The notes beneath the pieces were generated by a model. That model was not told where the DNA came from and searched no databases. It saw only the letters and a program-made list of their open reading frames with translations. From positions 1,612,001 to 1,676,000 of the forward strand of contig NC_017075.1 of NCBI RefSeq assembly GCF_000284255.1: 64,000 bases of DNA, given 5' to 3'. Made by a program: the position numbers and the translations under genes. Of the stretch, positions 58,005 through 64,000 are shown piece by piece; position 1 is the stretch's first letter, and each line of letters begins with the position of its first letter. Source of the stretch: Rubrivivax gelatinosus IL144. Lineage in GTDB: Bacteria; Pseudomonadota; Gammaproteobacteria; Burkholderiales; Burkholderiaceae_C.

Positions 58005-59021
58005 GCATTCGGGGCCGGATTTGCCTTGTGCGAACTGCCACAGAGCGCCGGTCAGATCAAGTCTGGACGCTTGTCCGTCGCGAAACTCGGCCATCGCGGC
58101 GCGCCAGGGGCCGGTTTCGGGCAGCGGCGCCCAGGGTCCGAGGCCGTTCCAGCCTCGCCAGAACTCGGCCAGCCCGGGCACCGCGGGCATGCGTGCCAGC
58201 AAGGCCTCCAGCTTGTCGGCGTGCACCCCGTCGTGCTGCGGGTAGATGTGCCAGACGAAAGGCCGGCCGGCCCAGATCGCGCGCACCAGCGAGTCTTCGC
58301 CGCGCACGAAGTTCAGGTCCGAGGCACGCAGCAGGCGGTCGAACTCGGGCTGCGGCAGGTGCGGCAGGGCGGCGCTGCGCACGCCGGGCGGCGTGGCCGT
58401 CACCAGGCGCCGGGCGTGGCCGGGCGTCAGCAGCAGCAGCGTCGGCTCGCTCGCCAGCGCGTCCAGCAGCGCCGGCACCGCCGGGTTGTCGTAGCAGAAC
58501 AGCGTGACGACACGTTCGCCGTCGCGCCGCGCCAGGCCCGACGCCGCCAGCCAGGCGTCGCGGTCGAAGGCGGCGTGCGCCTGCAGCAGCCCGGGCTCGC
58601 GCAGCAGGCCGCCGGTGGCCGACGTGAAGCCGGGGTGGAAGAACCACTTGTCCAGGCCCGAGCGCTGCGGGGAGCGCAGGCCGTGCACGCGTTCGACCCA
58701 GGGTTCGGCGCTCAGGTATTCGAGGTTGATCCACACCGGCGCCGGCGTGCGCGCGGCCATGCGCTCGACGAAGGCCGGCGGCGGGTCGCAGGCGAAAGCC
58801 TCGACGACGACGTCGCCGGGCTCCAAGGCGGCGTCGAAGGCGCCGACCTCGACGCCTTCGCTGCCGCCCGGCGCCATCCAGGTCAGCGCGCTGGTGTCGT
58901 CGATCCACAGCCGCACGCGTGCGCCACGCGCCGCCAGGTCACGCGCCAGGCGCCAGCAGACGCCGACGTCGCCCCAGTTGTCGATGACGCGGCAGAACAG
59001 GTCCCAGGTCCAGGCTCGCAT
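58002..59021 (-). CDS. earP: EF-P arginine rhamnosyltransferase
   Basis: A 339-residue GT-B glycosyltransferase (DUF2331) that moves rhamnose from dTDP-rhamnose to Arg32 of EF-P. The N-terminal motif [20 protein letters not shown] holds Asp14 and Asp18, matching the catalytic/acceptor-binding Asp13 and Asp17 of Pseudomonas Ear[24 protein letters not shown] carries the dTDP-binding glutamate. The start at 59021 gives the usual MRAW-type N-terminus. A GATAAT seven bases upstream and no ribosome binding site suggest a leaderless message. It is divergent from uvrC. Confidence 0.95.
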   Translation of the reverse strand: MRAWTWDLFCRVIDNWGDVGVCWRLARDLAARGARVRLWIDDTSALTWMAPGGSEGVEVGAFDAALEPGDVVVEAFACDPPPAFVERMAARTPAPVWINLEYLSAEPWVERVHGLRSPQRSGLDKWFFHPGFTSATGGLLREPGLLQAHAAFDRDAWLAASGLARRDGERVVTLFCYDNPAVPALLDALASEPTLLLLTPGHARRLVTATPPGVRSAALPHLPQPEFDRLLRASDLNFVRGEDSLVRAIWAGRPFVWHIYPQHDGVHADKLEALLARMPAVPGLAEFWRGWNGLGPWAPLPETGPWRAAMAEFRDGQASRLDLTGALWQFAQGKSGPEC

Positions 59022-59056
59022 CCGAAGGATTATCGGCAGCCGCGACAATAGGGCCC
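59022..59056. promoter_or_regulatory. Compact divergent earP/uvrC promoter region
   Basis: Only 35 bases separate the two start codons. On the minus strand GATAAT (59034-59029) is followed by seven bases and the earP ATG. On the plus strand GACAAT (59044-59049) is followed by seven bases and the uvrC GTG. Each -10-like box points outward at the same distance from its start, and neither gene has a Shine-Dalgarno sequence. The -35 regions would fall at or inside the opposite start codon and are not recognisable. Confidence 0.5.
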
Positions 59057-61075
59057 GTGATCCCCGAGCCCGAGTCTCCCGCCACACCCGAAGCCGCCGC
59101 GCCCGACGCCGTCCGCGAGCGCCTGCTGGCCGAAGTGGCCGCGCTGCCCGGCCTGCCCGGCGTCTACCGCTATTTCGACGCCGCCGGCGCCGTGCTCTAC
59201 GTCGGCAAGGCGCGCAACCTGAAGAAGCGCGTCTCCAGCTACTTCCACAAGGACCACGGCGGCACGCGCATCGGCGCGATGGTCGCGCGCATCGCGCGGC
59301 TGGAAACGACGGTGGTGCGCACCGAGGCCGAGGCGCTGCTGCTCGAGAACAACCTGATCAAGACGTTGAACCCGAAGTTCAACATCCTGTTCCGGGACGA
59401 CAAGAGCTATCCCTACCTGAAGATCACCGGGACGCGCCCCGCCGACGGGGCAGGGGCCCTGTCGGCTTCCAGTTGCGCGCGTGTCGCCTATTTCCGCGGC
59501 GCGGTCGACCGCAAGCACCGCTACTTCGGGCCCTACCCGAACGCCTGGGCCGTCAAGGAGACGATCCAGCTGATCCAGAAGGTCTTCCGCCTGCGCACCT
59601 GCGAGGACACGGTCTACGCCAACCGCTCGCGGCCCTGCCTGCTCTACCAGATCCAGCGCTGCTCCGGCCCCTGCGTCGGCCTCGTGTCCAAGGACGAATA
59701 CGCGCGCGACGTGCGCGACGCCGAACGTTTCCTGCTCGGCGAGCAGCAGGAGGTCGTCGCCGACCTGCAGGCGCAGATGATGGGTTATGCCGAGACCTTC
59801 GAGTACGAGAAGGCGGCCGCCGTGCGCGACCGCATCGGCTCGCTGTCTCGCGTGCTGCACCAGCAGGCGATGGAAGCCAGCAGCCTGTCGGCCGGCGACA
59901 AGGACGTCGACATCCTCGCCGTGCGCGTGGCCGGCGGCCGCGCCTGCGTCAATCTGGCGATGGTGCGCGGCAGCCGCCACCTCGGCGACCGCGCGCACTT
60001 CCCGACCCACGTCGACGACGGCGCGGCGCTCAGCGCCACCGAGGCCGACGAGCGTGCCGGCGCGCCCAGCCCCGAGACCGCGGTGCTCGAGGCCTTCATC
60101 GCCCAGCACTACCTGGGCCAGGCGGTGCCGCCGCAGCTCGTCACCAGCCACCCGGTGGACCCGGAGCTGATCGACGCGCTGTCCGAGACCGCCGGCGTGC
60201 GCGTGCGCGCCACGCAGCAGCCGCGCGAGCAGAAGCGCATCTGGCTGGAACTCGCCGAGAAGGGCGCCGAACTGGCGCTGGCGCGGCTGCTGGCCGAAGA
60301 AGGCTCGCAGCGCGAACGCACGCGCGCGCTGGTCGAGGCGCTGGAGATCGACGTCGAGCCCGACGCGCTGCGCATCGAGTGCTTCGACATCAGCCACACC
60401 GCCGGCGAGGCGACGCAGGCCTCCTGCGTGGTCTACGAGGCGCACGCGATGCAGAGCGCGCAGTACCGGCGCTTCAACATCGAGGGCGTGACCGGCGGCG
60501 ACGACTACGCGGCGATGCGCCAGGTGCTGACGCGGCGCTACGCCCGGCTGGCCGAGGCGCGCCGCCAGGACGCCCAGGACGGCGCCACCGAAGAGGCCGC
60601 CGCGCCGGCGAAGAAGGGTGCGGCGCGCCTGCCCGACCTGGTGCTGGTCGACGGCGGCCGCGGCCAGGTGTCGATGGCGCGCGAGGTGTTCACCGAACTC
60701 GGCCTGCCGCTGTCCATCATCGTCGGCGTCGAGAAGGGCGAGGGCCGCAAGGTCGGCCTCGAAGAACTCGTGTTCGCCGACGGCCGCGAGAAGGTGTACC
60801 TGGGCCACGACTCGGCGGCGCTGATGCTCGTCGCGCAGATCCGCGACGAGGCCCACCGTTTCGCGATCACCGGCATGCGGGCCCGCCGCGCCAGCGTGCG
60901 CACCGGCGGCAGCAAGCTCGAGGACATTCCCGGCGTGGGGCCGCGCAAGCGCTCGCGCCTGTTGCAACGTTTCGGGGGCGTGCGTGGCGTCGCCGCGGCC
61001 AGCGTCGAAGACCTGGCCTCGGTCGAAGGCATCTCGCACGACCTCGCGGAGGAGATCTACCGTGCGCTTCACTGA
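59057..61075 (+). CDS. uvrC: Excinuclease ABC subunit C
   Basis: A 672-residue nucleotide-excision-repair nuclease that makes both incisions around a lesion. The GIY-YIG domain is residues 15-95 ([26 protein letters not shown], Glu in LLLENNLIK). The UVR motif is near 255 ([13 protein letters not shown]). The RNase H-like domain has IECFDISH and [11 protein letters not shown], and the tandem helix-hairpin-helix is at the end ([19 protein letters not shown]). The segment after residue 125 has a short extra stretch ([17 protein letters not shown]) before [12 protein letters not shown]. The start is GTG at 59057. The downstream lipoprotein gene begins inside it. Confidence 0.96.
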   Translation: MIPEPESPATPEAAAPDAVRERLLAEVAALPGLPGVYRYFDAAGAVLYVGKARNLKKRVSSYFHKDHGGTRIGAMVARIARLETTVVRTEAEALLLENNLIKTLNPKFNILFRDDKSYPYLKITGTRPADGAGALSASSCARVAYFRGAVDRKHRYFGPYPNAWAVKETIQLIQKVFRLRTCEDTVYANRSRPCLLYQIQRCSGPCVGLVSKDEYARDVRDAERFLLGEQQEVVADLQAQMMGYAETFEYEKAAAVRDRIGSLSRVLHQQAMEASSLSAGDKDVDILAVRVAGGRACVNLAMVRGSRHLGDRAHFPTHVDDGAALSATEADERAGAPSPETAVLEAFIAQHYLGQAVPPQLVTSHPVDPELIDALSETAGVRVRATQQPREQKRIWLELAEKGAELALARLLAEEGSQRERTRALVEALEIDVEPDALRIECFDISHTAGEATQASCVVYEAHAMQSAQYRRFNIEGVTGGDDYAAMRQVLTRRYARLAEARRQDAQDGATEEAAAPAKKGAARLPDLVLVDGGRGQVSMAREVFTELGLPLSIIVGVEKGEGRKVGLEELVFADGREKVYLGHDSAALMLVAQIRDEAHRFAITGMRARRASVRTGGSKLEDIPGVGPRKRSRLLQRFGGVRGVAAASVEDLASVEGISHDLAEEIYRALH

Positions 61076-61535
61076 AACCCGCGGCTGGCTGGCCGCGACC
61101 CTGGCCGCCGTGCTGGCCGGCTGCGCGTCCAAGCCGACGCCCAAGCCCGAGCTTCGGCCCGTGCCGCCGAGCGCGGCGACGGCGCCCGGCACGATGCCGC
61201 TGCCGCCGGCGCGCAGCTGGGAGGAGTACCAGCGCCGCGCCGCCGAGCGCCTGGTCGCCGCCAACCCGGGCCGCACCTATCTCGGCCCGGTGCCCGAGCC
61301 GCTGCTCGCCATTCCGGTGCTCGACATCGAGCTCGAGCGCGACGGCCGCGTGCGCGAGATCCGCGTGCGCCGCGTGCCCTCGCAGGCCAAGGACACGACG
61401 CAGCTCGCGATCGAGGCCGTGCGCCGTGCCGCACCGTTCGGCGACGTCTCGCAACTGCCCAAGCCCTGGACCTTCACCGAGGTCTTCCTGTTCGACGACG
61501 AGCGCCGATTCAAGCCGCGCACGCTGGACGACTGA
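61062..61535 (+). CDS. Lipoprotein with TonB-C-like domain
   Basis: A 157-residue predicted lipoprotein. The signal peptide ends in the lipobox LAGC. A Pro-rich linker follows, then a C-terminal domain (about residues 85-150) with [19 protein letters not shown] and [18 protein letters not shown], resembling the TonB C-terminal fold. It lacks the N-terminal helix of real TonB, so it is more likely an envelope protein with a related domain. The start is GTG at 61062, with GGAGGAG at 61048-61054, and it overlaps uvrC by 14 bases. Function unknown. Confidence 0.75.
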   Translation: MRFTETRGWLAATLAAVLAGCASKPTPKPELRPVPPSAATAPGTMPLPPARSWEEYQRRAAERLVAANPGRTYLGPVPEPLLAIPVLDIELERDGRVREIRVRRVPSQAKDTTQLAIEAVRRAAPFGDVSQLPKPWTFTEVFLFDDERRFKPRTLDD

Positions 61536-61567
61536 ACGGGCGTCAAGTCCCTCTGCGTCGCTTTCGG

Positions 61568-61579
61568 TACGATCCGCCG
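61568..61579 (+). promoter_or_regulatory. Putative -10 element giving a leaderless pgsA mRNA
   Basis: TACGAT (61568-61573) lies six bases before the pgsA ATG at 61580, with no Shine-Dalgarno sequence in between. The arrangement is the same as at the CBS-protein, rpiA, earP and uvrC starts. Confidence 0.38.
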
Positions 61580-62143
61580 ATGTTCTTCACGGTCCCCACG
61601 CTGCTCACCTGGGCGCGCATCGCCGCGATCCCGCTGATCATCGGCGTGTACTACCTGCCTCTCGAATGGGGCACACGCAACCTCGCGGCCACCGTGATGT
61701 TCGTGTTCTTCGCCGCCACCGACTGGCTCGACGGCTTCCTGGCGCGCAAGCTCAACCAGACCTCGGCCTTCGGCGCCTTCCTCGACCCGGTGGCCGACAA
61801 GTTCCTGGTCTGCGCCTCGCTGCTGATCCTGGTGCACCTGGGGCGTGCCGACGTCTTCGTCGCGCTGATCATCATCGGCCGCGAGATCGCGATCTCGGCG
61901 CTGCGCGAGTGGATGGCGCAGATCGGCGCGTCGCGCAGCGTCGCCGTGCACATGCTCGGCAAGCTGAAGACGACGGCGCAGATGGTGGCCATCCCGTTCC
62001 TGCTCTACGACGGCCGCATCGTCGGCCTGGATACCCGGGTCTGGGGCACCTGGCTGATGTGGATCGCCGCGGTGATGACCGTCTGGTCGATGGTCTACTA
62101 CCTGCAGCGCGCGATTCCCGAGATCCGTGCCAAGGTGCGCTGA
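61580..62143 (+). CDS. pgsA: CDP-diacylglycerol-glycerol-3-phosphate 3-phosphatidyltransferase
   Basis: A 187-residue inner-membrane enzyme with about five helices that makes phosphatidylglycerol phosphate. The CDP-alcohol phosphotransferase signature is intact in DWLDGFLARKLN and AFGAFLDPVADK (D-x2-DG-x2-AR-x8-G-x3-D-x3-D). The N-terminus PTLLTWARIAAIPLI and REIAISALREWMA match PgsA rather than phosphatidylserine synthase. No ribosome binding site is seen; a TACGAT lies six bases upstream. Confidence 0.95.
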   Translation: MFFTVPTLLTWARIAAIPLIIGVYYLPLEWGTRNLAATVMFVFFAATDWLDGFLARKLNQTSAFGAFLDPVADKFLVCASLLILVHLGRADVFVALIIIGREIAISALREWMAQIGASRSVAVHMLGKLKTTAQMVAIPFLLYDGRIVGLDTRVWGTWLMWIAAVMTVWSMVYYLQRAIPEIRAKVR

Positions 62144-62270
62144 AGACCGCGCCGCGCGTCGGCGCTTGGGCGGCGTCCGGCGCACCTGACCCATAATCCG
62201 CGGCCTCGCCGCCCGCCCGGCCCACGAAGCCGTGCCGGCGACCCGCACGAACCACACGAGGAATAACGAC

Positions 62271-62543
62271 GTGAACAAGACGGATCTGATCGCCCACATC
62301 GCCCAGCAGGCGGACCTGTCCAAGGCCTCGGCCACGCGCGCTCTCGAAGCCGCGCTCGAAGGCGTGCAGACCGCGCTGAAGAACGGCGACAGCGTCGCGA
62401 TCGCCGGCTTCGGCACCTTCGAGGTCTCCGAGCGCGCCGCGCGCACCGGCCGCAACCCGCGCACCGGCGAGGCCATCGAGGTCAAGGCCGCCAAGGTTCC
62501 GAAGTTCCGTCCGGGCAAGGCCCTGAAGGACCTGCTCGGCTGA
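62271..62543 (+). CDS. hupB: HU-type DNA-binding protein
   Basis: A 90-residue histone-like protein. [19 protein letters not shown] forms the dimerisation helices. [22 protein letters not shown] gives the DNA-bending beta-arm with the intercalating Pro region, and [12 protein letters not shown] closes it. It compacts and bends DNA. The start is GTG at 62271 with GAGGA about 10 bases upstream. An ATAAT stretch near 62193 may be its -10. tRNA-Val begins 11 bases after the stop. Confidence 0.93.
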   Translation: MNKTDLIAHIAQQADLSKASATRALEAALEGVQTALKNGDSVAIAGFGTFEVSERAARTGRNPRTGEAIEVKAAKVPKFRPGKALKDLLG

Positions 62544-62554
62544 AGTCTCCAGCC

Positions 62555-62630
62555 GGGTGCTTAGCTCAGTCGGTAGAGCGGCGCCCTTACAAGGCGTAGG
62601 TCGGCGGTTCGAACCCGTCAGCACCCACCA
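62555..62630 (+). tRNA. tRNA-Val (anticodon UAC)
   Basis: A 76-base cloverleaf with CCA encoded. The acceptor stem GGGTGCT pairs with AGCACCC, the D-loop is GCTCAGTCGGTAGAGC, the anticodon loop CTTACAA gives UAC, and the T-loop is GGTTCGAACC. It reads GUA and, if wobble-modified, other GUN codons. Confidence 0.97.
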
Positions 62631-62641
62631 AGGACCAGGCA

Positions 62642-62668
62642 TCGGCGCGGCATAGAATGCCGCGCCGA
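62642..62668. repeat. 12-base hairpin between tRNA-Val and ppiD
   Basis: TCGGCGCGGCAT (62642-62653) and ATGCCGCGCCGA (62657-62668) are exact reverse complements around an AGA loop. There is no T-run, so on its own it is not a classical terminator; it may protect the tRNA precursor 3' end. The apex contains TAGAAT (62653-62658), which could act as a -10 for ppiD. Confidence 0.55.
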
Positions 62669-62679
62669 CCGCCCACCCG

Positions 62680-62706
62680 GAAGGCGAACCGCGGTTCGCC
62701 TTCTTT
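62680..62706 (+). terminator. Intrinsic terminator after hupB-tRNA-Val
   Basis: A perfect 24-base palindrome at 62680-62703 (half-site GAAGGCGAACCG) is followed by TTT. It lies 50 bases after the tRNA and 52 bases before the ppiD start. Confidence 0.65.
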
Positions 62707-62757
62707 CGCTTCAGGGCCCCGTCTTTCGCCGTCACGGCCCTCCCATCCCTCACAACG

Positions 62758-64000
62758 ATGTTCGATTTCGTCCGCAACCACTCGCGCCTGGTGCTGGGCA
62801 TCATGGTGCTGCTGATCTTCCCGTCGTTCATCTTCTTCGGGATCCAGGGCTACACCCGCTTCACCGAGGGCGGTGCCGTGACGGTGGCCAAGGTCGACGG
62901 CCAGTCGATCTCGCGCGCCGAATGGGACGCCGAGCACCAGCGCAACGTCGACCGCCTGCGCCGCCAGCGCCCCGACGTCGACGCCAAGCTGCTCGAGACG
63001 CCCGAGATGAAGCGCGAGACGCTCGACGGTCTGGTGCGCGACCGCGTGCTGATCGCCACGGCCCGCCAGTACCACCTCGTGCCCGACGACGCGCGCCTGC
63101 AGCGCCTGTTCGTCACCGACCCGCAGTTCGCCGGCCTGCGCAACCCCGACGGCAGCGTCAACCGCGAGATCCTCGCCGCCCAGGGCATGAGCGTCGAGGC
63201 CTTCGAGCAGCAGCTGCGCCAGGAGTTCGGCATGCAGCAGGTGCTGGGCGCGGTCGCCCAGTCCTCGTTCACGCCGCCGGCCGTCGCCGCGACCTCGCTG
63301 GACGCGCTGCTGCAGCGCCGTGCGGTGCAGATCCAGCGCTTCGACGCCAACGCCTTCCGCGCCCAGGTGACGCCGGCCGACAGCGACCTTCAGGCCTATT
63401 ACGACGCGCACGCCGCCGAGTTCCGCGCGCCGGAACAGGCGCAGATCGAGTACGTCGTGCTCGACCTCGCCGCGCTCGCCAAGGACGCCTCGGTGCCCGA
63501 GGAAGACCTGCGCCGCTACTACGAAGAGAACGCCAGCCGCTACACGCAGGCCGAGGAGCGCCGCGCCAGCCACATCCTGGTGAAGGTCGACCCGTCGGCG
63601 CCGGCCGACGAGAAGAAGGCCGCCAAGGCACGCGCCGAGCAGCTGCTCGCCGACGTGCGCCGTTCGCCGAACTCGTTCGCCGAAGTGGCACGCAAGAACT
63701 CGCAGGATCCGGGCTCGGCCGCACGCGGCGGCGACCTCGACTTCTTCGGCCGCGGCATGATGGCCAAGCCTTTCGAGGACGCGGTCTACGCGATGAAGCC
63801 GGGCGAGATCAGCAACGTCATCGAGACCGACTTCGGCTACCACATCATCACGCTGACGGGCATCCGCGGCGGGCAGAAGAAGTCCTTCGAGTCGGTGCGT
63901 GCCGAGGTCGAGCAGGAGGTCCGCCGCACGCTGGCGCAAAAGCGCTACGCCGAGGCCGCCGAGACCTTCACCAACACCGTCTACGAGCAGTCCGACAGCC
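62758..64000 (+). CDS. ppiD: Peptidyl-prolyl isomerase PpiD/SurA-type periplasmic chaperone (3' end outside window)
   Basis: Open from the ATG at 62758 to the end of the window (414 codons), so the C-terminus is missing. A short cytoplasmic start (FDFVRNHSR) is followed by one transmembrane anchor (about residues 11-32) and a SurA_N-like chaperone domain ([20 protein letters not shown]). A parvulin domain follows, with [35 protein letters not shown] and [12 protein letters not shown]. PpiD works near the Sec translocon on emerging outer-membrane proteins. The protein is about 630 residues in relatives, so roughly two-thirds is present. Confidence 0.92.
   Translation, partial: MFDFVRNHSRLVLGIMVLLIFPSFIFFGIQGYTRFTEGGAVTVAKVDGQSISRAEWDAEHQRNVDRLRRQRPDVDAKLLETPEMKRETLDGLVRDRVLIATARQYHLVPDDARLQRLFVTDPQFAGLRNPDGSVNREILAAQGMSVEAFEQQLRQEFGMQQVLGAVAQSSFTPPAVAATSLDALLQRRAVQIQRFDANAFRAQVTPADSDLQAYYDAHAAEFRAPEQAQIEYVVLDLAALAKDASVPEEDLRRYYEENASRYTQAEERRASHILVKVDPSAPADEKKAAKARAEQLLADVRRSPNSFAEVARKNSQDPGSAARGGDLDFFGRGMMAKPFEDAVYAMKPGEISNVIETDFGYHIITLTGIRGGQKKSFESVRAEVEQEVRRTLAQKRYAEAAETFTNTVYEQSDS

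Noticed and set aside
62587..63939. A 450-codon minus-strand frame at the right edge
   Set aside because: It overlaps tRNA-Val and runs antisense to the PpiD frame, which has a membrane anchor, SurA_N-like and parvulin motifs and simply runs off the window.

Overview
The window looks like chromosomal core DNA from a very GC-rich betaproteobacterium. Burkholderiales of the Rubrivivax/Leptothrix/Roseateles type fits best. The evidence is an elongation factor P with arginine at position 32 beside its rhamnosyltransferase EarP, a tandem glycine riboswitch ahead of gcvT, a PEP-CTERM protein, a GtsABC-type sugar importer, a FruB-FruK-FruA fructose PTS and strong third-position GC throughout. I see no insertion sequence, prophage, integron, CRISPR array or replication origin. 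Genes are packed tightly, with many ATGA/TTGA stop-start overlaps.

Layout. 1-3.9 kb: end of a Nudix hydrolase, DUF1178, a D-2-hydroxyacid (GlcD-type) dehydrogenase, DUF2069, and a YihY/BrkB membrane protein. 4-7.3 kb: a secreted ExeM/NucH-type nuclease and a PEP-CTERM protein. 7.3-10.2 kb: a DctPQM TRAP transporter. 10.5-15.4 kb: alpha/beta hydrolase with MetY, a CBS protein, AroC and an MFS carrier. 15.5-22.4 kb: a PAS-GGDEF-EAL regulator and an RND efflux pair. 22.5-26.6 kb: a sugar ABC importer. 26.9-33 kb: gcvT-gcvH-gcvP-sdaA behind a tandem glycine riboswitch, which links glycine cleavage to serine deamination. 33.1-37.6 kb: acyl-CoA synthetase, enoyl-CoA-hydratase-like protein and S9 peptidase. 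37.6-42.9 kb: ETF-ubiquinone oxidoreductase, an LhgO-type oxidase, SDR, YceH, thioesterase and a small membrane protein. 43-45.7 kb: GST, a PAS-LuxR regulator and divergent scoAB, with scoB frameshifted. 45.8-51 kb: fruBKA. 51.1-57.3 kb: an orphan LanC-like protein, PyrD, RpiA, a small basic protein, MnmC and a DUF3445 protein. 57.3-64 kb: EF-P, EarP, UvrC, a TonB-C-like lipoprotein, PgsA, HU, tRNA-Val(UAC) and the start of PpiD.

Functional threads. Several neighbourhoods feed electrons or carbon into central metabolism: two 2-hydroxyacid oxidoreductases, ETF-QO, acyl-CoA activation, ketone-body CoA transfer, fructose and other sugar uptake, and glycine/serine breakdown. EF-P/EarP, MnmC, HU, UvrC and tRNA-Val are information-processing genes.

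No clearly new multi-gene system is visible. The observations most worth following are: six start codons with a -10-like hexamer 6-8 bases upstream, suggesting leaderless mRNAs; matched TACGTA operators between a PAS-LuxR regulator and scoAB; a one-base frameshift in scoB; a free-standing LanC-like protein with its three zinc ligands; and a TetR-type operator over the ETF-QO promoter.
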